Shown in pieces: positions 51,270-59,606 of a stretch of 64,000 nucleotides of DNA. The stretch lies in NCBI RefSeq assembly GCF_030408835.1, contig NZ_CP047357.1:372001-436000 (forward strand). The letters run 5' to 3'. Position 1 is the stretch's first letter, and each line of letters starts with the position of its first letter. The notes beneath the pieces are model-generated. The model was not told the origin of the DNA, did no database searches, and worked only from the letters and a program-made list of their open reading frames with translations. The position numbers and the translations under genes were made by a program. The stretch comes from Corynebacterium freneyi. Its GTDB lineage: Bacteria > Actinomycetota > Actinomycetes > Mycobacteriales > Mycobacteriaceae.

Positions 51270-53561
51270 GTGATTTGGCCCACCATCGTGTTGGTCCTGC
51301 TGCTCGTCGTCCCGGGCGCGATCCTGGGCGGGGCCTCGGGACTGCGCTCGGGCTGGGCGCTTGCCCTCGGCCCCGCCCTCACCTTCGCCGTCACCGGCCT
51401 GGCCGGCTGGCTCTACGGCGCGATCGACGTCGGCTTCTCCACGCTGACCGCCGCGCTGGCGTGGGCGGCGATGATCGTCGTCGCCCTGATCTGGCGCCGT
51501 GTGTGGCAGAAACGGGCGGACGCGCAAGGGTCGGCGTCGTCAAGCGATGAACCCGGCGTCCTGCGCCGCGCCGTCATCGCGCTGCCCGCGGTGACCGGCG
51601 TAGCCGTGGCGTTCGTGACGCTGGCCTGGGCCTCCCTGTCCCGACTCGCCCGCGCACCGGGCGGCATCGAATCCATCCAGCAGTCGTGGGACGTCCACTG
51701 GCACGCCGCGGTGATCAAATACGCGCTGGATACCGGCATGGTGTCGTCGACGCGGATGGGCGAGATCCAGAACCTCGAAACCGGCGGCGAGATGTACTAC
51801 CCGGCCGCCTGGCACGCCTTCGGCGCCGTCGTGGCCGAAGTCACGGGCCTGAGCGTCCCCGCGACGACGAACATCCTGGGGCTCGTCGCCCCCGCCCTGC
51901 TGCTGCCGGCGGGTGCCGCGGCGCTGGGCTGGCGGATGGTCGACCGCCGCAGCTGGACCGCCTCCATCGCCGCCGGCCTGGCCGCGGTGCTCACCACCGC
52001 GCTGCCCGTCATGGCACCCATCGGCGTCTACGTTGGCGCCTGGCCCTACCTGCTGGGCATCGCGCTGACGGGCGCGACCTTCGCCGTGCTCGCGTCGGCC
52101 CCGCATGCCCCGATCCGGATGTTCGCCGGAGCGCTGGCGCTCATCGGCATCGGGCAGCTCCACCCTTCGGCCGTACCGTCGACTGTGTTGCTGCTGGGGT
52201 CCTGGTGGCTGTTCGGCCGCGTGTGGCGGCCGGTGCGCCCCGAGCTCGGCGCATGGAAGTCCCGGTTGCGCGACGTCGGCCTGCTGGCGGCACCCGGCAT
52301 CCTCGCCGCGGCGTTCCTGCTGCCGCAGTGGCTGTCGGCCTCGCAGCAGGCCGAGGACGTCCGCGCCGAATCCGCCACCGTCGACGTCGACCGCGCCGAG
52401 GCCTGGTACCGGGCGGCGGCGATGCTCACCCGCCACGCGGAGGACTACGGATCGATCAAGCCCGTCATCATCGTCGGGCTCATCGGCCTGGTCGTGCTCG
52501 CGGTGCTGCTGCGCCGGTTCTGGCCGGCGGTGTCGTGGCTCGTGTCGGTGGTGTTCACCGCCCACGCGATCAACACCTTCGGCGGGGTCATCGGCGACGT
52601 GCTGGACGCGTACACCGGCCTGCACTACTCGACGCCCCACCGCCTGGTCCTGCAGACCGCACTGCTGATCACCGCGGCGGGCGGCGCCGGCGTGGCCCTC
52701 ATCATCGCGACGGTCGGCGAGTGGGCGGGCCGTCGTAAAGCGGCCCCCGCGCAGATCGACGCCGCCGAACCCGACGCCACCTTCGCCGACCGGATCACGC
52801 GGACGGCCCCGACCCCGGTGCCGGTGGCCGGCCTGCTCGTCGCGGCCGCACTCGTCGCGGGTTTCGTGCCGTGGGCGATCCACCGCATGGCGCCGATCAA
52901 CGACCACGCGTACCTGCAGATCCGGGACAACCGCCTGACCAGCGACCGCGACCTGCGCGCCTTCGACTGGCTCGCCGAACAGCCCGAAGCCCACGAACAC
53001 CGGGTGTTCACCAACCCCAACGAGGGGTCGGCGTGGATGTACATGCGCAACGACATCCCGACGGTGTTCCGCCACTTCGTGTGGCCCGACGCCGACAAGA
53101 CCACGGCGACGTCGATGATCTACTGGCACACCGACAAGATCGGCTGGGGCGAGCCGTGGAACCCGGTCGCCGCCAACCAGGTGGACCTGGCGCTGAAGAA
53201 ACTCGACGTGGGCTTCATTTACGTGTCGCCGCCGTACTTCTGGGGCGACCAGAAGATCAACATGCGCATGCAGGAGGGCGCCTGGTGGTCGCGGGGCCTG
53301 ACGCCGGTGTACCGCGACGAGGAGATCACCATCTACGCGGTCAATGCGGTGATCGCACCGGAGCGCATCGCCGAGATGCGCGAGGACTCGCCGATGCCCA
53401 TGCCGCCGATGACCACCCGCGGCGAGGCGGGCGTGGCCGAGCCGGGCGACCCCGATTACGACGACCCGCACGCGTGGGTGCCGGACTTCTCCGTCGCCTA
53501 CCGCGGCGAGGGGTCGGTGTTCACCGAGGACGAGGAGCAGCTGACGGTGCGCCCGAAGTAG
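51270..53561 (+). CDS. Polytopic membrane protein, DUF6541-like, possible GT-C-type
   Basis: A 763-residue protein. About twelve to fourteen hydrophobic segments fill residues 1-555. The first external loop (residues about 130-180) has the conserved-looking SWDVHWHAAVIKYALDTGM and ETGGEMYYPAAWHAFGAVVAEVTG. The last 200 residues form an exported domain (RAFDWLAEQPEAHEHRVFTNPNEGSAWMYM, FIYVSPPYFWGD). This resembles the actinobacterial DUF6541 group, whose layout recalls GT-C glycosyltransferases acting on lipid-linked sugars; catalytic function is not established. GTG 51270 was chosen since GGAGG (51256-51260) precedes it and the first transmembrane segment begins at once; the longer frame is Arg/Pro-rich. 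Confidence 0.72.
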   Translation: MIWPTIVLVLLLVVPGAILGGASGLRSGWALALGPALTFAVTGLAGWLYGAIDVGFSTLTAALAWAAMIVVALIWRRVWQKRADAQGSASSSDEPGVLRRAVIALPAVTGVAVAFVTLAWASLSRLARAPGGIESIQQSWDVHWHAAVIKYALDTGMVSSTRMGEIQNLETGGEMYYPAAWHAFGAVVAEVTGLSVPATTNILGLVAPALLLPAGAAALGWRMVDRRSWTASIAAGLAAVLTTALPVMAPIGVYVGAWPYLLGIALTGATFAVLASAPHAPIRMFAGALALIGIGQLHPSAVPSTVLLLGSWWLFGRVWRPVRPELGAWKSRLRDVGLLAAPGILAAAFLLPQWLSASQQAEDVRAESATVDVDRAEAWYRAAAMLTRHAEDYGSIKPVIIVGLIGLVVLAVLLRRFWPAVSWLVSVVFTAHAINTFGGVIGDVLDAYTGLHYSTPHRLVLQTALLITAAGGAGVALIIATVGEWAGRRKAAPAQIDAAEPDATFADRITRTAPTPVPVAGLLVAAALVAGFVPWAIHRMAPINDHAYLQIRDNRLTSDRDLRAFDWLAEQPEAHEHRVFTNPNEGSAWMYMRNDIPTVFRHFVWPDADKTTATSMIYWHTDKIGWGEPWNPVAANQVDLALKKLDVGFIYVSPPYFWGDQKINMRMQEGAWWSRGLTPVYRDEEITIYAVNAVIAPERIAEMREDSPMPMPPMTTRGEAGVAEPGDPDYDDPHAWVPDFSVAYRGEGSVFTEDEEQLTVRPK

Positions 53562-53652
53562 GCCGCGCACTCCCGCCCCGCGGCGTCCGTGACGTGCGTC
53601 ACGGGGTGGCGGAAAGGGCGGGAAAAGACTGGGTTCACCGGTGTCGACCACG

Positions 53653-53658
53653 TAGGGT
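53653..53658 (+). promoter_or_regulatory. Putative leaderless promoter -10 of the 53667 lipoprotein
   Basis: TAGGGT (TANNNT) ends eight bases before the ATG at 53667 with no ribosome binding site between, the third leaderless-type arrangement in the window. Confidence 0.45.
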
Positions 53659-53666
53659 GTGGGGTC

Positions 53667-54362
53667 ATGCGCAAGTTCTCCATGTTCGCCGCCGTCGCCG
53701 CCACGACTCTGCTGGTGGTCGGCTGCGGCACCGACGACGTCGACTCCGAGTCCGAGACCATCGCCGACACCTCGGCGCGGCCGTCGTCCACGGCCAGCGA
53801 GCTCGCGGAGCGCCCGGAGACGACCGAGGCCGGCGGCCCGACCATCGCCGATGTCGCGGATGACCGCTTCATGCCGCCGGGCGCCGACAACGCGCGCGTG
53901 TTCCGTCTCGCCGACGGGGCGACGGAATGCTTCGCCAATTCGCTCGGCGGGGACCCGTACCTGACGTGCCGCGCGAACTTCGCCGACCCGCCGATGGTCG
54001 AAAGCTACGAGGGGGGCCGGGTTCCGGCCAACGCGGTGACGTGGTCGCCGGGTGCGGCGCCGACGTTCGCGCACATGAACTTCCCGGACAACGGTTTCGC
54101 CCCGGAGACCCTGCACCCCTATGAGCGGGTGTCGATGTTCGGTTTCACCTGCACGGCGTACGGGGCGGCGACGGTGGAGTGCTCGGGTCCGGGCGGCAGC
54201 GCCTCCCTCGACGCCGGTTCCGTCACGGGTGCGGCCATTCCGGAGCTTCCGGAGGAGCCGGCGCCCGCCCCCGAGGACGATCCCGCCCCGGAGGGGCCGG
54301 CGCTGCCCGACGTCGAGCTTCCCGGCCTGGGCGACGTTCTCGGCCCGCGCGCAGGCGAGTAG
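53667..54362 (+). CDS. Lipoprotein of unknown function
   Basis: A 231-residue lipoprotein with signal peptide and lipobox LVVGC (Cys20). After a Ser/Thr/Glu-rich linker comes a globular region with four cysteines (ECFANSLGGDPYLTCRANF; FTCTAYGAATVECSG), likely two disulfides, and a Pro/Glu-rich tail. It has no family I recognise. It is convergent with the EccE-like gene; the stops are 23 bases apart. ATG 53667 was chosen because it starts the signal peptide and fits the upstream -10. Confidence 0.7.
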   Translation: MRKFSMFAAVAATTLLVVGCGTDDVDSESETIADTSARPSSTASELAERPETTEAGGPTIADVADDRFMPPGADNARVFRLADGATECFANSLGGDPYLTCRANFADPPMVESYEGGRVPANAVTWSPGAAPTFAHMNFPDNGFAPETLHPYERVSMFGFTCTAYGAATVECSGPGGSASLDAGSVTGAAIPELPEEPAPAPEDDPAPEGPALPDVELPGLGDVLGPRAGE

Positions 54363-54385
54363 GGACCGCTTTACGACGACGCCCG

Positions 54386-55393
54386 TCACGCCCGCGCCGC
54401 GAGGATCGGCAGGGGCCGTACGGGCGTTTCGTCGTCTCCGACGGTGAGATGCCAGGCGTGCTCGCCGATGGTCAGGCTCGGCGTCGGCACCGAATCCGGG
54501 GTCGGCGGGGAGGGGATCGGGCCGTCGTGAAGCACGATCGTCGCGGTGGTCGCCGCCCCGTCCACCCGTGCCCCGCGGTCGAGGACGACGACGTCGAGGG
54601 TCGGGTCGCCCGCCGCGGTGGTCAGCACCGCCCCATGGTCGAGGAGGGGCGCGAAGTGCCGCGGGCGATGGGTGCGGATGCCCAGGCGCGCGCCCGTGAT
54701 CAGCGTGGGCACCAACAGGTCCGCCAGGCGGGCGGGATCCGCGGCGACGTCGAGGCGTTCGATGGACGGCAGCGCCATCACCAGCGGCGCCCCGTCGCGG
54801 GTGGTGCCGACCAGCTGCGCCGGGGCGGCGGGGACGTCGACGTCGTGGGCGGGGGTGAACCACAGGTGCGGGCGGCGGACGTGGTTGCGGCCCGGGGCGC
54901 GGGCCAGCAGGCGTTGGGCCTCGGTCGCGGCGTCGCGGTCGAACTCGGCGTCGGACAGCGGCCGCGCCCGCAGGCCCAGCAACCCCAGCCGGTGGATGAA
55001 GAAATCCAGCCGCGGCCGGTCGTGTTCGGGCGGGCCGCCGACGAGGACCGACGTCCACCGGGCCTCCGGCACCCCCAGCTGATCGGCGAAGCCCCGGTAG
55101 CGGTGCCCGGCTTCACCCGTTGGGCGGGCGGTGGAGCGGTGCACCGACACGACGTCGACGGGCACGGGGCATTCGGCGACTGCGTCGACCAGCGCCGACA
55201 TCGGCAGGACGTCCGTCGTCGCGGCGACGACGCGGGCACCGGCGGTCGGAGCGGGATGAGGCCCCCGCCACCGATCGCGCAGGGCCCGGCCGCGCACCGG
55301 GGCGTGCGTCCCGGCGACGATCAGCGTCGCGCCCCCGACCAGCAGCGGAGCCGCGTTGGCCCCGACGAATTCCGTGATTTCCGACCATGCCAT
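54386..55393 (-). CDS. EccE-like type VII secretion component (tentative)
   Basis: A 335-residue protein. A hydrophobic N-terminal segment (residues 7-28, VGANAAPLLVGGATLIVAG) anchors it, followed by a soluble domain (VDVVSVHRSTARPTGEAGHRYRGFADQLGVPEARWTSVLVGG and repeated alpha/beta elements). EccE proteins of ESX systems have N-terminal membrane segments and a large cytosolic domain, and this gene is divergent from eccB within an ESX-4-like locus. Mycobacterium tuberculosis ESX-4 lacks eccE, but some ESX-4 loci have one. The call rests mainly on context and layout. ATG at 55393 is at the edge of the shared promoter region. Confidence 0.5.
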   Translation of the reverse strand: MAWSEITEFVGANAAPLLVGGATLIVAGTHAPVRGRALRDRWRGPHPAPTAGARVVAATTDVLPMSALVDAVAECPVPVDVVSVHRSTARPTGEAGHRYRGFADQLGVPEARWTSVLVGGPPEHDRPRLDFFIHRLGLLGLRARPLSDAEFDRDAATEAQRLLARAPGRNHVRRPHLWFTPAHDVDVPAAPAQLVGTTRDGAPLVMALPSIERLDVAADPARLADLLVPTLITGARLGIRTHRPRHFAPLLDHGAVLTTAAGDPTLDVVVLDRGARVDGAATTATIVLHDGPIPSPPTPDSVPTPSLTIGEHAWHLTVGDDETPVRPLPILAARA

Positions 55394-55473
55394 GTGCCCA
55401 CCCCGGCCCGTTCGCCCCTCGTCGATGCGGTGCACCCCCGCACCGCGGGCCGCCCGGTCGGCGGCCGTCGACG

Positions 55474-55504
55474 GGCAGCCTAGCGTCGGCTGGCCTAGGC
55501 TGCC
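55474..55504. promoter_or_regulatory. Symmetric divergent promoter of the EccE-like gene and eccB
   Basis: A perfect inverted repeat, GGCAGCCTAG (55474-55483) and CTAGGCTGCC (55495-55504), spans the centre of the divergent region. Each arm contains TAGGCT on its outward strand (complement of 55478-55483, and 55496-55501), so two -10 hexamers face away from each other 12 bases apart. Transcription would start near 55471 leftward and 55508 rightward. Such close -10s should compete, and the repeat could be an operator. Confidence 0.5.
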
Positions 55505-55546
55505 GGGCGAAGACCATGGGTGCCGACGATTCGGGGGGAACGTCAC

Positions 55547-56842
55547 ATGCCTCGCACTCCGACCACGCCCGCGCAGATCAGCGGGCACCGTTTTCTCGTC
55601 CGCAGGGTGGAGCACGCCCTGGTGCGGGCCGACGCCCGGATGCTCCACGATCCGCTGCGCACCCGGGGGCGTGCGGTGGCGGCCGGTGCGGCGCTGCTGG
55701 TGCTGGTGCTGGCGGGCACGGTGATTCTCGGCCTGATCCGCCCCCGCGATGGTGCGGCCGACGCCGATCTGCTGCTCGTGCGGGATACGGGCGCGTTGCA
55801 CGTGCGCATCGACGACCGCGTCCATCCCGTGGCGAATTTGGCGTCGGCGCGGTTGGTGCTGGGACAGCCGGCGGAGGCCGTGCGGGTGGGCCCCGACGCT
55901 CTTGCGGGGATTGCGGCGGGGCACCCAGTGGGCATTCCCGCGGCACCGGACATCGCGGCGGGCGACCCCGCGTCCGCGCCGCCGTCGGTGGGGGTGTGCG
56001 AGGAGGCGGCGCCCGGCCTGCACGAGCCGGTCCTGGTGCGTTCGACGGTGGTTCGGATGGGGGAGCTGCCCGCCGGCGGGGCGTCGGCGCTGGTCACCGA
56101 TGGTGAGGCGACGTGGCTGGTCCACGATGGCCGGCGGGCGCGCATCGATGTCGGCGACCCGGTGCTGTCCCGGGCCCTCGGGTTGGCGGCGGCGCCGGTG
56201 CGTCCGGTCGGCGCGCATCTGCTCGCAGCCATTCCGGAGCGCGGCCCCGTGACGGTCCCGCACGTTCCGGGCCAGGGAGATCCGTCCGGTTTTCCCGCCC
56301 CGTTCGACGTGGTGGGAACGGTGGTCGCGGTGGGGCAGCGTCGGGTGGTGGTGCGCGACGACGGTGCCGTGGACGTCGCCCCGGTCGTCGCGGACGTGCT
56401 CGCGGCGGGCGGAGGGACGCGGACGGCCACCGAGGTCGAGCTCGCCGGGATCCCCGTGGCCGCCGGCATCGATGCCGGCGGTCTGCCCGGGGAGATCCCC
56501 GACTGGGCGCCGGCGGAGGGCTGGTTGTGCGTCGACGCCGACGCGGAGACGACCACCGTGACCCACGGGCGGGCGCCGCACGACGTCGTCCCGTACCCGG
56601 GCGCCGACGGGACCGGACCCGGCGTAGACGGCTTTTCGTCGCCGCTGCGGTCGACGACGGCGGTGGACACCGGAGGCGGCGTGCATTTGGTTTCGGCGGG
56701 CGGGACCCGGCACCTGGTGGAAAACCGCGGCGCGCTGGCTGCGCTGGGCTATCCGTCGACGGTCGCGGTGCCGTGGCGGGTGCTCGCGACATTCCGAGAG
56801 GGGCCCGAGCTCACGAAGACCGCCGCATTGGCCGCGATCTGA
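55547..56842 (+). CDS. eccB: Type VII secretion protein EccB
   Basis: A 431-residue protein. The N-terminal signature TPAQISGHRFLVRRVEHALVRADARMLHDPLRTRGRA, then one transmembrane helix (about 48-72, AVAAGAALLVLVLAGTVILGLI), then a large exported domain is the EccB plan. EccB is part of the membrane pore complex with EccC and EccD. ATG at 55547 follows GGGGGGAA. The stop lies inside the 3' end of mycP on the other strand; the two overlap by 32 bases. Confidence 0.9.
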   Translation: MPRTPTTPAQISGHRFLVRRVEHALVRADARMLHDPLRTRGRAVAAGAALLVLVLAGTVILGLIRPRDGAADADLLLVRDTGALHVRIDDRVHPVANLASARLVLGQPAEAVRVGPDALAGIAAGHPVGIPAAPDIAAGDPASAPPSVGVCEEAAPGLHEPVLVRSTVVRMGELPAGGASALVTDGEATWLVHDGRRARIDVGDPVLSRALGLAAAPVRPVGAHLLAAIPERGPVTVPHVPGQGDPSGFPAPFDVVGTVVAVGQRRVVVRDDGAVDVAPVVADVLAAGGGTRTATEVELAGIPVAAGIDAGGLPGEIPDWAPAEGWLCVDADAETTTVTHGRAPHDVVPYPGADGTGPGVDGFSSPLRSTTAVDTGGGVHLVSAGGTRHLVENRGALAALGYPSTVAVPWRVLATFREGPELTKTAALAAI

Positions 56843-58088
56843 CCGCATTCCCGGCGGCACCGCCGGTTGTCCCGTCCCGGCCGACTGCGCCGTCGCGGAT
56901 GGCTCCGCCGGACCATGCCGCACGGGCCACCACCGCGATGACGGCCATGGTCCCGAGGGCGGCGATACGGTGCGAGGGCACGTGATCGACTGCCGGGGGC
57001 GGCGTCGGCGCTGATGCGGCACCCGTCGTCGCATCGCCCTCGTCGGCGCGGATGCCGCGGTCGATGCCGGTGCGGGCCACCGCCGCCACGGGATCGACGA
57101 CGCCCGCGCCGACGCCCACGGTGGTCGCGGCGGGCGACGCGGTGTCGGCGATGATCCGGCGCACCTGCGTCGGCGACAGCGACGGGTCACGCGAAAGGAT
57201 CAACGCCGCCGTGCCCGACACCAGGGGCGCCGCGAAACTGGTGCCCGCGATCGGCGACGTGCGCGACTCCGTGACGTGCAGGTCGGCGATGGTTTCTCCG
57301 TCCGGGGAAGGGCCGACGACGGGGCCGCCGGGTGCGGCGACGTCGACCCAGTCCGCGGTGAGCGCGTACCCGGCCGGGGCGTGGTCGGCGTCCGGCTCCG
57401 GGAAGACGTCGACGGCCGTGACGGCGATGACCTCCTCGAGGATCGCCGGCCAGGCCACCGCGCCGTCCGGGCAATCTCCGCCGGCGTTGCCCGCCGCCGC
57501 GACGACGACCGCCCCGGCTTCCTCGGCGCGTTGCACGGCGGCCGTGACCTCCGGCGCGCCGGGCGGGACGGTGCCGGCAGGCGCGCACGAGGTCAACGAA
57601 ATGTTGATCACCCGCGCCCCGCCCCGCACCGCGGAATCGATGGCGTCGGACAACGACAGCAGCGTGCCCGCATCGCCGGTGGTGTGGCGGATGGACAACA
57701 CCGCCGCGCCGGGTGCGACGCCGGCGAAGGAATCCCCGCCCGGACGACCGGCCGCCAACCCGGCGACGAACGTGCCGTGGGCGTCGCAGTCGTGGAATGC
57801 GTCGGCGGTGCCCGTCACGTCGCCGCCGTCGATGACACCGCCTAACCGCGGGTGATCGGCCACCCCGGTGTCGATGATCGCGATGGTGACGCCCGCCCCG
57901 TCGGACACCTCCCACGCGTCGCGGAACCGCAGCGCCCGCTCGGCGACGGTCGGCTCGGCCACGATCGCCGGCGACGACGCCCCGGTGCCCGTGCAGCGGG
58001 CCTGGGCCGAGACGTCGGAGGGGAGAAGACAGGCCGTCGTCACGCAGAGAAGACCCGCAGACCAGGCGACGGCGCCCCGGAGCCTCAC
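56811..58088 (-). CDS. mycP: Mycosin (subtilisin-like serine protease of type VII secretion)
   Basis: A 425-residue protein. The signal peptide (RLRGAVAWSAGLLCVTTACLL, ending SAQA) is followed by a subtilase domain with Asp73 in AIIDTG, His104 in DAHGTFVAG and Ser284 in AGTSFAAPLVSG. A Pro/Ala-rich linker and a C-terminal transmembrane helix (IAALGTMAVIAVVARAAW) anchor it outside the membrane. Mycosins are needed for ESX complex stability and process some substrates. The start is GTG at 58088, overlapping the eccD stop (GTGA). The orientation relative to eccB, eccD and eccC is that of mycobacterial ESX-4. Confidence 0.93.
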   Translation of the reverse strand: MRLRGAVAWSAGLLCVTTACLLPSDVSAQARCTGTGASSPAIVAEPTVAERALRFRDAWEVSDGAGVTIAIIDTGVADHPRLGGVIDGGDVTGTADAFHDCDAHGTFVAGLAAGRPGGDSFAGVAPGAAVLSIRHTTGDAGTLLSLSDAIDSAVRGGARVINISLTSCAPAGTVPPGAPEVTAAVQRAEEAGAVVVAAAGNAGGDCPDGAVAWPAILEEVIAVTAVDVFPEPDADHAPAGYALTADWVDVAAPGGPVVGPSPDGETIADLHVTESRTSPIAGTSFAAPLVSGTAALILSRDPSLSPTQVRRIIADTASPAATTVGVGAGVVDPVAAVARTGIDRGIRADEGDATTGAASAPTPPPAVDHVPSHRIAALGTMAVIAVVARAAWSGGAIRDGAVGRDGTTGGAAGNAVRSRPMRRSS

Positions 58089-59461
58089 CGGATCAGCCCC
58101 GCGGCGAGATCCGGAATACCGGCGACCACCGCCGCCAACGGCAGGGACACCGTGATGGCCACGGCCTCGATGAGCTCCAGAACCCGCCGCATCGTCGGGG
58201 TGACCCGACTCGACGGCACCGCCGTCACGGCCGTCGCCGCCAGCAACGGCGCGCACACGAGCAACGCCACCGGCCACCGCCCCGCGTCCCACTGCGACAC
58301 CGCGACCCCGATGAGCAGCGACGCACCCGCGCAGGCCAGGGCGGCGGAGGGAATGATCCGGGCATGACCGCGCGACTGGATCAGGCACAGCACCGTCACC
58401 GCGGCGAGCAACCCCAGCGCCCAGCCGCCGGGGGAGCCCACCGCGATCGGGGCGGCCGCCGCGACGAGGACGATTGACGCGCCGGCGACCGTCCCATCGA
58501 GGAAGCGGCCCGCGCGTGACGCGATGACGTCGACGGGATCATCGGGGTCGGGATCATCCGGAAACGGTTCGCCAGCGGCGGGAATGCGCGGCACCCGCAC
58601 CCCGGCCGCCGCCACGCACATGCCGGGGGCCGCGGCCAGGACGATGACGACCAACGCAATGGTCAGGGCGGCGGCGGGCCCGGCCTCGGCGAACCACCGC
58701 AGGGCGGCGGCGAAACCGGCGGCGCCCAGGGCCAGCGTCAACCCGGCCGCGCCGACGGCGGTCAACGCTGCCGCGATGTCGCGCCGGGCGGGCCGGAGCA
58801 TCAGCAGCGCCAGCGACGACACCGCCGCCCCGGGGACGAGCCCGGCGGTGAAACGCCAATCGACCCCGGCATCGGCGGCGCGGATGCCGGTCAGGGCGGC
58901 ACCGCCGAGGGCGGCGCAGACCAGGGTCTGACAGGCGAGGAACGACACGGCGGCGGCGCCCCCGCCCCGGCGCATGGCGATGCGCAGACCACCCGCCGCG
59001 GACAGGGCGAGGGCCCCGGCGACCCCGGCGCCGAGGACCGCGTCGTGAGGGGACATCGCCAGCACGCCGATCACCGCGACGACGGTGGCCGCCGCGGCGA
59101 TCACCGGCCCCACCGCGGCATCGACGACCCCCGTCCCGGGTGCGTCGTCGGCGAGCACGTCGGCGACGTCGATGACCATCGGCGGCGGCGCCGGCCCCGG
59201 ATCATCCACGACCACGAGCCTGTCGCCGTCGCGGACCCCCGCCTCGGCGAGTCCGGTTTCGGAATCGGCGATGGACCCGTCCGGCAGCCGCACCCGCCAT
59301 GACGCGCCCGGCGCGGCCGTGGCCCCGAAGGCGTCGATCAATTCCGGCAGCACCGTGGCCACCGGCGCGTCCGCGGGGACGAGCAGGTCCGCGCGTCGCG
59401 TCGGCCCGTCGCCGGGCATGAAGTCGATTCGCAGCCGCAGCATCGACGACGTCAGTGTCAT
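58085..59461 (-). CDS. eccD: Type VII secretion channel protein EccD
   Basis: A 458-residue protein. Residues 1-90 form a ubiquitin-like domain (MLRLRIDFMPGDGPTRRADLLVPADAPVATVLPELIDAFG; WRVRLPDGSIADSETGLAEAGVRDGDRLVVVD). About eleven hydrophobic helices follow, with a cytosolic loop rich in Asp/Pro (PFPDDPDPDDPVDVI) in the middle. EccD forms the membrane vestibule of ESX systems. ATG at 59461 was chosen because it begins the ubiquitin-like fold. It is coupled to mycP and divergent from eccC. Confidence 0.92.
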   Translation of the reverse strand: MTLTSSMLRLRIDFMPGDGPTRRADLLVPADAPVATVLPELIDAFGATAAPGASWRVRLPDGSIADSETGLAEAGVRDGDRLVVVDDPGPAPPPMVIDVADVLADDAPGTGVVDAAVGPVIAAAATVVAVIGVLAMSPHDAVLGAGVAGALALSAAGGLRIAMRRGGGAAAVSFLACQTLVCAALGGAALTGIRAADAGVDWRFTAGLVPGAAVSSLALLMLRPARRDIAAALTAVGAAGLTLALGAAGFAAALRWFAEAGPAAALTIALVVIVLAAAPGMCVAAAGVRVPRIPAAGEPFPDDPDPDDPVDVIASRAGRFLDGTVAGASIVLVAAAAPIAVGSPGGWALGLLAAVTVLCLIQSRGHARIIPSAALACAGASLLIGVAVSQWDAGRWPVALLVCAPLLAATAVTAVPSSRVTPTMRRVLELIEAVAITVSLPLAAVVAGIPDLAAGLIR

Positions 59462-59548
59462 GGTTTTCCCCCGCCCGCGGTGGCGCGCACCACCGCATGT
59501 CGTTGCACCCGTTCCCCCGTTGGCCGGGCGCGTCCTCTCAGGGTGGCT

Positions 59549-59554
59549 TATGCT
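59549..59554 (+). promoter_or_regulatory. Possible -10 of eccC
   Basis: TATGCT at 59549-59554 would start transcription near 59561, about 46 bases before the eccC ATG. No clear -35 is seen. Confidence 0.35.
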
Positions 59555-59606
59555 CTGCGTCGCGTCCAGCCGAACGGCCGGCGTACTCGGGGGAGGGGTT
59601 TCGACG

